NCBI GenBank assembly: GCA_002708825.1
Contig: PAPF01000020.1
Span: 1 to 37,304, forward strand
Source: Phyllobacteriaceae bacterium
Lineage (GTDB): Bacteria > Pseudomonadota > Alphaproteobacteria > Rhizobiales > Rhizobiaceae
DNA length: 37,304 nucleotides
Reading direction: 5' to 3'
Part shown: positions 1 to 8,048 of the stretch, one piece after another
Layout: the number at the start of each line of letters is the position of its first letter
Numbering within the stretch: position 1 is the stretch's first letter
The notes under the pieces: model-generated
What the model saw: only the letters and a program-made list of their open reading frames with translations
Told to the model about the DNA's origin: nothing
Databases searched by the model: none
Program-made: the position numbers and the translations under genes

Positions 1-102
1 CAGCACCCTCCTGGTGACGAACTTCGCCAGGAGGGTGTCTGCGTAAGGGCGGCCGGGCTTGCGGCTGGTCATGATCAGCGTCTCCATCTGCACACGCGAC
101 AT
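1..102 (-). CDS. Partial small protein, possibly an XRE-type regulator (N-terminus only)
   Basis: An ATG at 100-102 on the minus strand opens a frame that stays open to the window edge and gives about 34 residues, beginning MSRVQMETLIMTSRKPGRPY and continuing with ADTLLAKFVTRRVL. A start of the style RKPGRPYADT..LAKF is one I associate with small helix-turn-helix proteins of alphaproteobacterial mobile elements, but the HTH itself would lie outside the window, so the family is a guess. It follows the integrase gene on the same strand with a 65-base gap, which would fit an element-borne regulator or excision factor. The codons include a perfect 11-base inverted repeat (4-14 and 27-37). Confidence 0.4.
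   Translation of the reverse strand, partial: MSRVQMETLIMTSRKPGRPYADTLLAKFVTRRVL
4..37. repeat. Perfect 11-bp inverted repeat
   Basis: CACCCTCCTGG at 4-14 is repeated as its exact reverse complement at 27-37, with a 12-base loop. It falls inside the putative partial gene at the left edge and has no T-run on either side, so it is not a convincing terminator. Confidence 0.6.
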
Positions 103-167
103 GCGTGCTTCTAGTGAGCGCTATAGCGAGGGGTCAGCGGGGAGATTGCGGGGGATGACGGGCGTTG

Positions 168-1742
168 TCAGGATTTCTGGAGGCGAGGGAATTTGTCGAT
201 CGCGGCTTTCTTGGCTTTCAAAGTGATGTCACCATAATTGTCGCCGGCGGTCCTGCGTGCATGTCCCTGGATCGCGTCGAGCACGATAGAGTCGATGCCC
301 AGTTCGCGACCGACAGTCTTGAAGCGGTGGCGCCAGCCGTGAAACGGGCTGATGCCATCGGGCACGACATTCAGGTCTTTTATCCAGTTGCGCAGTTGGT
401 TCTGGACGGTCCTGCTTGCTTGCTCAACGGTCCTGCTGGCATTCGTCGTCAGAAACAATGGGCCGATCGCAACACTGGCCACATAGTCAAAAAAGCCGTC
501 ATCTACGATCTGCTGGTGAATAGGCACGTCCCGGAATTTCCCCGTCTTCACTGTCCCGGCCTCGGGAGTGATTCGAAGGACGTGGAGACCATCAACCGTA
601 TGAATGTCCTGTCGCCTCAGTTGCACGATTTCGCCAAGGCGCGCGCCAGTAAAGGCGCATAGCCACGGTATCCATCGCTTCGCTGCAGCCAGTTTCGCAT
701 CCTCTTGCTTGAGGGGCAGATATGAACTTGCCGCCATGAGGAGCTTCATGGCTTCATCATCGCGAAAGCCCTTCTCCCGGTTCTGTATTGGTGTCTGTGC
801 TCGCAAGCGCACACCATCGGCAGCGTTTGACTCAATTCGATCATTCTCGTGCGCCCAACGCAGGACTGCATTGAGCGCGGCGAAATGGCCTCGTTTGAAG
901 GTCGTGGGTGCCAGACCGGAGCCTAGCTTGGCGTCTTTCCATTTCAGTATGTCGGCCTTGGTGACGCGCCGGGCATCGTCATGCCCGATGAACGCAACGA
1001 AGTCCTTGATGGTGGGCGTCCATTTACGTCGGGCTTCCCGGCCACGCCCGCCGGCTTCACGCTCTTTCAGGAAATCATCAAGCAGCCCCGTGAGCGAAAC
1101 CGGTTCAAGTGACAGATCGAGACCCGTCGTGTCCTTGAGCATCGAATGGACAGGCTCCCCGGTAAAGTCGCCGCTGTTGCGTTCGTCCTCTCGGGCTAGG
1201 GCTTCGAGTTGCGCGGTCGCGATAGCCATTCCCAGAGAGCGCCATTCAGTGCCAAAGCGTTCGAAGGAATGGTTTCCTCTTGCTGCAAAGGTATTGATCG
1301 CCCAGCCGACCACAGCATCCATTTCTTCGTTGCTGATTCGGCCCGACGCAGCGCGGATCAACACTTGCTTGAAAGCGGGGCGTGACCAGGAGATATCTGC
1401 GATCTTGGACTGGTCAGGAAAAGTTCGTTCTCGCGTGTCGTGATCCAGCTCCGAGAGGTAATGTGCGAGCGCCATCTGCTCGATCGTCAAGGGATAGCGC
1501 GCGCGCGCACCGGTCACGCGTTCAAGACGATCACCCTCGTGCTTTCGCCTGGCTGCGGCAATCCGTGATTCGAATTCCGCCATGACGATCGGTAATTGCC
1601 GGTTGGCTTCGCGCTTGTCGGAACCGAGAGGCCTGCTCAATTCCCATTTGTTGTCGAAGTAGGTTCGCAGCTCTGCGGGTATGATCTTGCGTGCATGCCA
1701 ACGGCCATTGCGCTCGTGTAATCCCGCTCGTTGACGTGCCAT
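168..1742 (-). CDS. Tyrosine site-specific recombinase (integrase) of a tRNA-Val-linked element
   Basis: A 524-residue phage/ICE-type integrase. The N-terminus (MARQRAGLHERNGRW...) is the small arm-binding type domain common in alphaproteobacterial element integrases; a SAM-like core-binding region sits around residues 215-310. The catalytic domain follows with the expected residues: Arg368 in GARLGEIVQL, Lys402 in the TGKFRDVPI beta-hairpin, His468/Arg471 in HGWRHRF, His494 in QGHARR and the nucleophile Tyr503 in GDNYG. It would catalyse integration and excision by strand exchange through a 3'-phosphotyrosine. The gene starts 92 bases beyond the 3' end of tRNA-Val on the same strand, the usual geometry when the tRNA 3' end is the attachment site. 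The element would then extend leftward out of the window. The catalytic set is complete, so the enzyme looks active. Confidence 0.93.
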   Translation of the reverse strand: MARQRAGLHERNGRWHARKIIPAELRTYFDNKWELSRPLGSDKREANRQLPIVMAEFESRIAAARRKHEGDRLERVTGARARYPLTIEQMALAHYLSELDHDTRERTFPDQSKIADISWSRPAFKQVLIRAASGRISNEEMDAVVGWAINTFAARGNHSFERFGTEWRSLGMAIATAQLEALAREDERNSGDFTGEPVHSMLKDTTGLDLSLEPVSLTGLLDDFLKEREAGGRGREARRKWTPTIKDFVAFIGHDDARRVTKADILKWKDAKLGSGLAPTTFKRGHFAALNAVLRWAHENDRIESNAADGVRLRAQTPIQNREKGFRDDEAMKLLMAASSYLPLKQEDAKLAAAKRWIPWLCAFTGARLGEIVQLRRQDIHTVDGLHVLRITPEAGTVKTGKFRDVPIHQQIVDDGFFDYVASVAIGPLFLTTNASRTVEQASRTVQNQLRNWIKDLNVVPDGISPFHGWRHRFKTVGRELGIDSIVLDAIQGHARRTAGDNYGDITLKAKKAAIDKFPRLQKS

Positions 1743-1754
1743 CCGGATACCCAG

Positions 1755-1777
1755 TTTGTAGCATCATTTTGTAGCAT
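1755..1777 (-). repeat. Tandem 10-bp direct repeats, possible integrase arm sites
   Basis: TTTGTAGCAT occurs at 1755-1764 and again at 1768-1777 (13-base period), between the integrase start and the tRNA-Val 3' end. Paired short direct repeats beside an attachment site are typical arm-type binding sites for tyrosine integrases. The sequence shows the repeat; the role is inferred. Confidence 0.5.
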
Positions 1778-1786
1778 AAAAATGGG

Positions 1787-1831
1787 AAAAACCCCTTTCA
1801 AGTCAACCGTTTTCAGCGATTTCAAGGGGTT
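1787..1831 (-). terminator. Possible rho-independent terminator of tRNA-Val
   Basis: On the minus strand AACCCCTT (1831-1824) pairs with AAGGGGTT (1797-1790), and the transcript then runs into TTTTT (1791-1787). The 26-base loop is long for a terminator. Part of this stretch may also be the attachment core. Confidence 0.4.
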
Positions 1832-1834
1832 CGG

Positions 1835-1910
1835 TGGTGGGCGGTGAGAGACTCGAACTCCCGACATCCTCGGTGTAAACGAGGCGCTCTACCAGCTGAG
1901 CTAACCGCCC
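1835..1910 (-). tRNA. tRNA-Val (anticodon UAC)
   Basis: A complete cloverleaf on the minus strand. The 7-bp acceptor stem GGGCGGT/ACCGCCC is perfect, the anticodon stem CCTCG/CGAGG encloses the loop TTTACAC (anticodon TAC), the T-loop is TTCGAGT, the discriminator is A, and CCA is encoded (1837-1835). It reads valine GUN codons. Its 3' end faces the integrase gene, so it is the probable integration target. Confidence 0.97.
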
Positions 1911-1947
1911 CCGGCCGGCAGCATTGCCACGGCACAGGATGCCGGCA

Positions 1948-1976
1948 CAGATAAGCTCTTCGCGCGGCCGAGGCAA
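1948..1976 (-). promoter_or_regulatory. Candidate promoter of tRNA-Val
   Basis: On the minus strand TTGCCT (1976-1971) and TATCTG (1953-1948) are separated by 17 bases and lie 38 bases upstream of the tRNA 5' end. Both boxes are imperfect. Confidence 0.35.
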
Positions 1977-2059
1977 GTCCAAACCCTTGCCGCAACGGTG
2001 CGGCACGGCACGTTGTGGGCGGCAACGAAAAAAGTCGTCATTTCCGCCTCATCATCTGC

Positions 2060-2088
2060 TTGACACTCACCCCCGTTCCGCTTAATTC
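2060..2088 (+). promoter_or_regulatory. Promoter of tRNA-Asp
   Basis: A perfect -35 box TTGACA (2060-2065), a 17-base spacer and the -10 box TAATTC (2083-2088). The expected transcription start is about 35 bases before the tRNA, a normal leader for a housekeeping sigma-70 tRNA promoter. Confidence 0.75.
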
Positions 2089-2130
2089 ACCCCCACGACG
2101 CCGCCGGAAACGGTGACCACGTCGAAAAGC

Positions 2131-2207
2131 GCGGGTGTAGCTCAGTCGGTTAGAGTGCCGGCCTGTCACGCCGGAGGTCGCGGGTTCGAGCCCCGTCACT
2201 CGCGCCA
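2131..2207 (+). tRNA. tRNA-Asp (anticodon GUC)
   Basis: A 77-base cloverleaf. The acceptor GCGGGTG/CACTCGC has one G-T pair, the anticodon stem CCGGC/GCCGG encloses CTGTCAC (anticodon GTC), the T-loop is TTCGAGC, the discriminator is G as expected for Asp, and CCA is encoded. Confidence 0.97.
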
Positions 2208-2293
2208 TTCCTTTCCCTTGATAGTCTGTTGTGACCCTCGCGGCCGAAATGCCATCGTCCGTCCTGCGGCGCATGGCAAATTTGCCTTTCCGG

Positions 2294-3898
2294 TCAAAGC
2301 GGCGGCAGCGCTGGCGACCGGCCGGCGCCGGTTGCCGGACCGTGAGTGCTTGCCACGACGCGTGCCGCGATCACCGCCTCCCGGGCCTGCGCCCGCCACG
2401 TGTCAGCAGCGTTGTCCCGGCCGTAGGCGGCTTGACCCGCGATCAGGAGTGCCGGGCGCAGCACGTGACCGCCGTCCCGGCGGCAGAGCGCGTCCAGGCG
2501 CGCCGCGGCCTCAAGTGGCGTGGCCGCGCGAATCGCCTCGCAAGCTTCGCGAACCAGCCTCCGCCGCGCCGCTGCGGCGCGCCAGTGCCGCCAGGATGTT
2601 GTGATGCGGCTTCCAGGACCGAGCAGGAGGGCGCCGAGCAGAAAGGCAAGGCCGGCAGCCGCCAGCAGGCCCGGTCCCGTGGTCAGGCGCAGCCAGGCTG
2701 CCAGCCGCGATAGCGAACCACGCCCTTCCACCGCTTGTGCCAGCAAGGCGTCGCGGTCCGGTATGCCCACATTGATTCGCCGTGCCGGGATGATGGCTTC
2801 GCGTGGCGCGCCTTGCTCCGTGTCGAACCAGGCCAGCCGGATCGTGTCCGGAAAGACGGGGATCGGGCTCAATGCGCGGACGCGGAAACGGAAGGTGGCT
2901 CCCGCTGTCATGCCTTGCGTGCCGGCCTGCTGCCGCCTGTCGCCGCCAAGCGGCGTGATCGCGAGCCCGCGCGCCGGTGGCATGGCGATGTCGGGAATCT
3001 GCACCGCGCGGATGCCCGATGCCGAAACGGTGATCGTGCGCACCACCTCGTCGCCCGCATTCAGCGCGCGCACATCCGCCGACCACGTCTCCTCCATCGC
3101 CAGGCTCCGGGCGGGCAGCCACCAGTTCCCGGCCTCCACCGGCGCGGGCCGGACCGAAAGGCGCATCGCGTCGGTCGAGACCGCAAAACGGCCGCGCTCA
3201 AGCCGCGACTTCTGCATCTCTCCGCTGGCGCTCACGCCCGGGATGACGAGTTCGCCCGACCGGCGCGGCCAGACGAGATAGCGCCACGAAATGCGGCGCA
3301 GGCCGGCTTCCTCGTCCAGCGTCCGGCGTTCCTCGTGAACCGGAATGACGTCCAGCCCTGACAGGTCTGCCACCGGGAGGCTTTCGGCGATGATGGGGTG
3401 CCGGTGCGCCAGTTCGATATCGAGAATGACCTCTTCCTGCACAAGCGGGTCGGGCTTCGAGACGCGCATGGTCAGCGTCACGTCGCCGGCGCCGGGGACC
3501 CAGTCAGGCGGCTTCTCGGCAAGCACAGTGACCGAGGCCGAATTGGAGGAGACGTCACCTGCGCTCAGCGGTCCGACGATCACCAGTCCGGAAACCTTCG
3601 GCACGATCTCGATGCGGCGCAGCCGGACCTCGACCACCTTTCCCTCGATCACGGCAATGCGCGTACCGTATGTTTCGCGCCCGATCGACGCGATTTCGGC
3701 AAGCGGCGAGAGATCGAGTGGCGCCGCCAGGCCGACCGATTCGATTTCCAGGACCACCGTGTCACCCATGACGATGGTCTCGCTTTCCAGGCGCAGCGAG
3801 ATCGAGGGCGACGTCACCGTGGCGGCGAGGAGGGGGCTGCCCGCCAGCAGCGCCAGGGCAAGAAGGGCAAGGCGGATGAGGAGCGGGCGCGTCACCAT
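2294..3898 (-). CDS. batD: BatD-like membrane protein (oxygen-tolerance family)
   Basis: 534 residues, the last gene of the moxR/bat operon. The N-terminus MVTRPLLIRLALLALALLAG is a signal peptide or anchor. Two or more beta-rich BatD-type domains follow (residues about 28-400, e.g. ETIVMGDTVVLEIESVG), then a transmembrane segment near residues 430-450 (LLAAAGLAFLLGALLLG) and a cytoplasmic Arg/Ala-rich helical tail. The ATG at 3898-3896 overlaps the stop of the upstream TPR gene (ATGGTGA), which indicates translational coupling. The same open frame runs about 700 bases further upstream, but that part is antiparallel coding noise over the TPR gene. Family members accompany VWA membrane proteins and MoxR ATPases; the precise biochemical role is unknown. 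Confidence 0.85.
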   Translation of the reverse strand: MVTRPLLIRLALLALALLAGSPLLAATVTSPSISLRLESETIVMGDTVVLEIESVGLAAPLDLSPLAEIASIGRETYGTRIAVIEGKVVEVRLRRIEIVPKVSGLVIVGPLSAGDVSSNSASVTVLAEKPPDWVPGAGDVTLTMRVSKPDPLVQEEVILDIELAHRHPIIAESLPVADLSGLDVIPVHEERRTLDEEAGLRRISWRYLVWPRRSGELVIPGVSASGEMQKSRLERGRFAVSTDAMRLSVRPAPVEAGNWWLPARSLAMEETWSADVRALNAGDEVVRTITVSASGIRAVQIPDIAMPPARGLAITPLGGDRRQQAGTQGMTAGATFRFRVRALSPIPVFPDTIRLAWFDTEQGAPREAIIPARRINVGIPDRDALLAQAVEGRGSLSRLAAWLRLTTGPGLLAAAGLAFLLGALLLGPGSRITTSWRHWRAAAARRRLVREACEAIRAATPLEAAARLDALCRRDGGHVLRPALLIAGQAAYGRDNAADTWRAQAREAVIAARVVASTHGPATGAGRSPALPPL

Positions 3899-4761
3899 GG
3901 CGACTGGCCCTCGTCCGGTGCATTGCCGGCTGCCTTGCGCCGGCGCAGTTCCAGCGCGATGCGCGTCTTGAGGTAGCGCGCCGGATCGTCGCTGATGGCA
4001 TTCAGCCACTGTTCGGTCGCCTGGCTCTGTTCCAGTTGCGCCCGGGCGCCGGCGGCATCGCTCATGCCGGTCTCCTCGGTGCTCTCGCTGCCCCCGGACG
4101 GCCGGCTGGCCGGGTCGTCGTCGCCGCGCGCGCCCTTCACCGTCCCGCCGCCTTCGCCGTCCTCCTCGGGCGGGCGGCGGTTGTCGCCAGCCTGACCGCT
4201 GTCGCCTTCGGCCACCGCTTCGGGCGCTGCCTGACGGCTGTCGGTGCCGCCCTGCCGGTCCTGGCCTTCCTCGCGCTCGCCTTTTTCGCCCTTTTCCTCG
4301 CTTGTTTCCGGGTCGCTTCCCTGCCCGTCGTCCTGCTCCTCCTCCACCCGGTCGATTGCCTTCTGGCGCGGTGTCAGCGCCGCCTGCCCCTTTTCGTCGT
4401 CCTGCCGCTTCAGCATCTCGCGCATGATCGCGGCATTGTGCCGGGCATCCTCGAAATCGGGCCTGAGCGAAAGGGCAGCCTGGTAGCTTTCCAGGGCGAG
4501 CGCGAAATAGGACATGCGCGCATAGGTGTTGCCGAGATTGTAGAGCGAGGCGGGATCGGAAGCCCGCACGAAAGCCTCGGCCGCACGCCACCACTGGTCC
4601 GAGCGATAGAGTGCGGCACCCTTCCAGGCCGGATCGGTGAAGATTTCCGCGGCTTCGGCATGCCGTCCCTCGCGGAAAAGCTGATGCGCCAGGTAATCAT
4701 CCGAGGCTTGCGCCGGTGCGCTCGCCAGGATGAGCAGGGCGAAGGCGATCGCCACCCTCAT
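3892..4761 (-). CDS. TPR protein, BatC-like, with acidic low-complexity middle
   Basis: 289 residues. A signal peptide (residues 1-19, ending APAQA) precedes TPR-type helices at about 20-120 (SLYNLGNTYARMSYFALALE; LSLRPDFEDARHNAAIM). A long Glu/Asp/Gly/Gln-rich low-complexity stretch runs from about 120 to 245, then a helical C-terminus. TPR partners of the two VWA proteins are standard in bat operons, where they are thought to scaffold the membrane complex. The start ATG overlaps the upstream VWA stop (ATGA), and the 3' end overlaps batD by 7 bases. The low-complexity region makes sequence searches unreliable; the assignment rests on the TPRs and the position in the operon. Confidence 0.85.
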   Translation of the reverse strand: MRVAIAFALLILASAPAQASDDYLAHQLFREGRHAEAAEIFTDPAWKGAALYRSDQWWRAAEAFVRASDPASLYNLGNTYARMSYFALALESYQAALSLRPDFEDARHNAAIMREMLKRQDDEKGQAALTPRQKAIDRVEEEQDDGQGSDPETSEEKGEKGEREEGQDRQGGTDSRQAAPEAVAEGDSGQAGDNRRPPEEDGEGGGTVKGARGDDDPASRPSGGSESTEETGMSDAAGARAQLEQSQATEQWLNAISDDPARYLKTRIALELRRRKAAGNAPDEGQSPW

Positions 4762-5675
4762 GACAGCGCCCTGCGAATGACAACGAGCATGAAGGGCAGG
4801 GCGGCGAGCAACAGCCAGTGCGACAGCAGGGCCTCGCCAGCCGGTTCCATTCCGGCGGGCGTCAGCCCTGCGAGGCCGGACGGGGCATCGCCCGTCAGGT
4901 CGGCCAGCGCGACGCGGCCGAGGCTGTCAGCCTGCACCAGTGTCCCGCCGCCCGCTTGTGCCAGCTCCGCGGCTGCCGTCATATCAGACGGGACGGGATT
5001 GTCCGCGTTCTCGTCGGCAAAGGCGATGATGTCGATGCGGTGGCCGCGTGCGGCAAACTGGGCCGCCGTTGCGACGGCATTGGCCGAAATGCCGCCGGTG
5101 TCGGTCAGAAGGAACACACGCGCCCGCGCCAGGCCCGCGTCCGACACCACGGAGGCCGCAAATGACAAGGCCCGCGCCACGTCCGATCCTTCCACCGGAA
5201 CCAGCCCGTGTTCGAGGGAGCGGGCGAGCGCGGCATAGTGGCGGCGGTCGAAGGCGAAGGGTTCGGCCAGGAAGGCGTCGCCTGCATAGACGGCTAGGCC
5301 GGTGGCCCGCGCGCCCGCATCCTGCGACAGGGCGATCGCCGTCTCGCGCGCCGCCGCCAGCCGGGTGGGGCGGATATCCGTCAGGGTCATGGATCGGGAG
5401 ACATCCACCATGACGAGCCAGCCTTCGGCATGGCGGAAGGCACGCGCACCGGCATCCGGCAGGGCAGGACCGGCCAGCCCCGCGAAGGCCAGCGCACAAG
5501 CCGCCAGTGCCGGGTTGAACCATCGCCGTGCCGACCGGGCAGGCCGCAGGAAAGCCATCAGCGGGGCGGCGATGACCTTGTCCCAGTCGTCATCGGACCG
5601 GCCGCCCCGCCAGAACAATGCTGCGGCAAGGCAGGCGGCCGCCGGGATCAGCCAGAGCGGAGCGAGGAGCGTCAT
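4758..5675 (-). CDS. batB: VWA-domain membrane protein, BatB/MxaL-like
   Basis: 305 residues. There are two N-terminal hydrophobic segments (about 4-22 and 54-72), a von Willebrand A domain beginning at DVSRSM (residues 91-96, the DxSxS metal-binding motif) with the downstream motif GSDVARAL (the MIDAS threonine is replaced by Ser/Asp context here) and LLTDTGG, and a C-terminal membrane helix (LLLAALPFMLVVI). VWA domains bind a divalent metal and mediate protein-protein contacts. Together with the preceding VWA gene this is the paired BatA/BatB arrangement; in methylotrophs the equivalent pair is MxaC/MxaL, needed for methanol dehydrogenase maturation. ATGA overlaps at both ends show tight coupling. 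Confidence 0.88.
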   Translation of the reverse strand: MTLLAPLWLIPAAACLAAALFWRGGRSDDDWDKVIAAPLMAFLRPARSARRWFNPALAACALAFAGLAGPALPDAGARAFRHAEGWLVMVDVSRSMTLTDIRPTRLAAARETAIALSQDAGARATGLAVYAGDAFLAEPFAFDRRHYAALARSLEHGLVPVEGSDVARALSFAASVVSDAGLARARVFLLTDTGGISANAVATAAQFAARGHRIDIIAFADENADNPVPSDMTAAAELAQAGGGTLVQADSLGRVALADLTGDAPSGLAGLTPAGMEPAGEALLSHWLLLAALPFMLVVIRRALS

Positions 5676-6643
5676 GCAGGCGCGCTCCTTCGAAACCGAG
5701 CCAGGGCGAGCGTCAGCAGCGCGAGAAAGCCGAGCGCGGCGAACGCCGTCAGGTCCCGTTCCGGCACGAAGGGCGGCGATGCGGCGTCGCCGGCTTCCAG
5801 TCCGTCGATGGCGTCATAGGCCGCGCGCAATTCCTCCAGCGTGCGGGCCCGGAAGAATGTGCCGCCCGAAATTTCCGAAACCGCTTTCAGCGTGGCCTCG
5901 TCGAGATCGGCCGACGGGTCCAGTGGCGAGCCGTCATCGGCCTGGCGTATGCTGCCGAGCCCGATGGTGTGGATGCGGATCCCGTTCTCGCGCGCCAGCC
6001 GGGCGGCGTCCTCCGGTTCAACGGAACCGGCATTGTTGGTGCCGTCCGAAAGCAGCACGATGGCGCGCTGCGGCGCAGGATCCTCGCGCAGCTTCACGAT
6101 GGCAAGGCCCAGCGCCTCGCCGATGGCCGTCGTTCGCCCGGCCATGCCGATGGCGCTCTCATTGAGCGCGTGCACCACCGCGGAGCGGTCGAAGCTGACC
6201 GGGCTTGCCGAAAACGCCTCGTCGCCGAAAAGAACGAGGCCGATGCGGTCGCCCTGGCGGCGTTCGATGAAGGAACCGGCCACCGCCTTGACCGCGCTCA
6301 GCCGGTCCCGTGCCTCGCCGTTCAGGACAAAGTCGCGCCGCTCCATGGAGCCGGAAAGGTCGACGGCGAGCGCCAGCGCCCGCCCGCTGGCCGGCGTGAC
6401 GGCCTCTCCGGTGGCAAGCCTCGGCTGGGCCGCTCCCGCCACGAGGCAGGCCCAGGCGAGAAACAGCAGGACAAGCCGTGGCGAGGGCCGGCCCCTGGCG
6501 CCCGGACCGGCGGCGGCCAGCGCATCGGCGAGTGCGGGCGGCAGCGCGGGCGCGTCAATTGCCCGTGTTCCGGCGCTGGCCCAGAGAAAGAGCAGCGGCA
6601 AAGGCAGCGCCAGCAGCGCCAGCGGAAAGCCGAAACTCACCAT
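5672..6643 (-). CDS. batA: VWA-domain membrane protein, BatA/MxaC-like
   Basis: 323 residues from the ATG at 6643 (MVSFGFPLAL). I prefer this start because it forms the same ATGGTGA overlap with the upstream stop that is seen at batD; an in-frame ATG at 6652 would add MEA. Hydrophobic segments lie at about 4-24 and 56-72. The VWA domain carries an intact MIDAS: DLSGSM (95-100), a threonine in GRTTAIGEAL and LLSDGTNN. A C-terminal membrane helix (LTAFAALGFLALLTLAL) follows. The VWA domain is expected on the periplasmic side. It is the better conserved of the two VWA proteins here and so the likelier metal-binding partner in the complex. Confidence 0.9.
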   Translation of the reverse strand: MVSFGFPLALLALPLPLLFLWASAGTRAIDAPALPPALADALAAAGPGARGRPSPRLVLLFLAWACLVAGAAQPRLATGEAVTPASGRALALAVDLSGSMERRDFVLNGEARDRLSAVKAVAGSFIERRQGDRIGLVLFGDEAFSASPVSFDRSAVVHALNESAIGMAGRTTAIGEALGLAIVKLREDPAPQRAIVLLSDGTNNAGSVEPEDAARLARENGIRIHTIGLGSIRQADDGSPLDPSADLDEATLKAVSEISGGTFFRARTLEELRAAYDAIDGLEAGDAASPPFVPERDLTAFAALGFLALLTLALARFRRSAPA

Positions 6644-7101
6644 GGCTTCCACCCCTGCCGCTTCAGCAGACGTGCAAGATCGTGCTTCAATCCTTCCGCG
6701 TCGGGGTGGGGGCCACGCGCATAGAGCGCCTCGCCGAACACCCGTCCATCGCCAAGGGTGAAGAAACGGCTTCCGGTCAACTGGTCGAGGCGCGCCAGCC
6801 AGGCATCGCCGGTCAGGCGTGCCGCCTCGCTGGCCGGCGGGCCCTTCAACCGGGCCAGCGCATAACGGCGCAACAGCGTGGCCATGTGGGCGATGGCGGC
6901 GCCATTGTCGCGGGTATCGATCCGGTCGAGTTGCGCCAGCGTCGCGCGGATGGCGGGTGAGCCGCGGCCGAACAGGGACACGACCAGCAGCACAGCCGAG
7001 GCCGCCGCGGCGGCCGTGATGAAGATCAGCAGCCAGTCGGGCAGGCCGGGCGGCGGCTCCGGCAGGTGAATGTCGCGAAGGTCGTCGAGTGGGTTGCGCA
7101 T
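6637..7101 (-). CDS. DUF4381 membrane protein of the bat operon
   Basis: 154 residues. A short N-terminus rich in Pro/Leu (LRDIHLPEPPPGLPDW) precedes one transmembrane helix (about 23-44, LLIFITAAAAASAVLLVVSL), then a cytoplasmic helical domain with the family pattern ALLRRYAL...LTGDAWLARLDQLTG. DUF4381 proteins sit between DUF58 and VWA genes in bat operons; their function is not established. MxaA occupies the corresponding slot in mxa clusters, but I see no clear sequence reason to equate them. The gene lies 25 bases after the DUF58 gene. Confidence 0.85.
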   Translation of the reverse strand: MRNPLDDLRDIHLPEPPPGLPDWLLIFITAAAAASAVLLVVSLFGRGSPAIRATLAQLDRIDTRDNGAAIAHMATLLRRYALARLKGPPASEAARLTGDAWLARLDQLTGSRFFTLGDGRVFGEALYARGPHPDAEGLKHDLARLLKRQGWKPW

Positions 7102-7126
7102 CGTCCGTCCGTTCCGCCGTAAGCCG

Positions 7127-8047
7127 TCACAACCAGCCGCGCATTTCCAGCCCCGCCAGCGCCCTGGCGGCCGGCTCGCCGGCGACGTGGGTCATGACCG
7201 GCACGCCGCCTGCCTCGATCTCGGCATGGAGGCGCGCGCGCGTCTCGGCCATCCGCCGGAGGGCGGCATCCGCCGCGGCGCGGTCCAGCCTTGTCCGCAC
7301 CTGCCTGCCGCCAGTCGTGACAGTGTAACGCCCCGGCGGCAGGCTCTGCAATTCCATCGCATCGAGAACATGGATCAGCGCCAGGCGCCGCCGCTTGCCA
7401 GCCTCCGCGATCGCGGCAGCGAAGCCGGGACCGGGCATGTCCAGTCCGGTCAGCAGGATGGCCGCGCCAGCCGGCCGGCCGGCCCCGTTGAGCCAGGAAA
7501 CGAAACTGTCGAGGCCACTGCCGCCCGCGCCCTCCGGCCTGGCACGCACGGCTGCAAAGCCTTCGGCGATGAGCCGGGAGGTGGCAAGCGCGCCCCTGTC
7601 CCCGCTGGCTGGACGGCTGGCTTCGACGGCTTGGCCCGACCACACGGCCGCGCCGGTCCGGTCGCCGTCATGGGCGGCCTGCCAGGCGATGGCACCTGCC
7701 AGTTCCCCGGCCGCGACGGCGCGCAGCATGCGCGTGCCGGTCAGCATGGACGGCCGCAGGTCCAAGGCCAGGGTGACGGCGCGCTCGCGTTCCTCGCGAT
7801 AGAGGCGCGTATGCGGCCTGCCCGTGCGCGCGGTCACGTTCCAGTCGATATGGCGGACGTCGTCTCCCGGCGCATAGAGGCGCAGGTCGTCGAAATCGAG
7901 GCCTTGGCCCCGCTTCGGTCCGCGCACGAGGCCGGGGAAATGCGTCAGCCCGCGCAGGCTTCGCCCGCCGCCGGACAGCACCTCGGCCTGCAGCGCGATC
8001 ATCCGGTCGAGCGTCAGTTGCGTGCCGTCGGTCGGGCCTTCCAGCAT
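7127..8047 (-). CDS. DUF58 protein (MxaS-like)
   Basis: 306 residues, soluble. It has the DUF58 hallmark GLDFDDLRLYAPGDDVRHIDW (about residues 41-61) followed by NVTARTGRPHTRLYREER, then a degenerate VWA-like fold (LALDLRPSM). DUF58 proteins are the constant partners of MoxR ATPases; MxaS is the methylotroph version. The ATG is one base after the moxR stop (TGACATG), so translation is almost certainly coupled. The protein probably links the ATPase to the membrane VWA complex; that is inference from conserved gene neighbourhoods. Confidence 0.9.
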   Translation of the reverse strand: MLEGPTDGTQLTLDRMIALQAEVLSGGGRSLRGLTHFPGLVRGPKRGQGLDFDDLRLYAPGDDVRHIDWNVTARTGRPHTRLYREERERAVTLALDLRPSMLTGTRMLRAVAAGELAGAIAWQAAHDGDRTGAAVWSGQAVEASRPASGDRGALATSRLIAEGFAAVRARPEGAGGSGLDSFVSWLNGAGRPAGAAILLTGLDMPGPGFAAAIAEAGKRRRLALIHVLDAMELQSLPPGRYTVTTGGRQVRTRLDRAAADAALRRMAETRARLHAEIEAGGVPVMTHVAGEPAARALAGLEMRGWL

Positions 8048-8048
8048 G

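Noticed and set aside
2250-2278. Terminator for the moxR/bat operon (TGCCAT/ATGGCA stem)
   Set aside because: Only a 6-bp stem, a 17-base loop and three Ts on the minus strand; too weak to call.
2294-4594. One 766-codon open frame on the minus strand
   Set aside because: Only the part from the ATG at 3898 encodes a recognisable protein (BatD). The upstream part is Arg/Gly/Pro noise overlapping the TPR gene, which has the better evidence.
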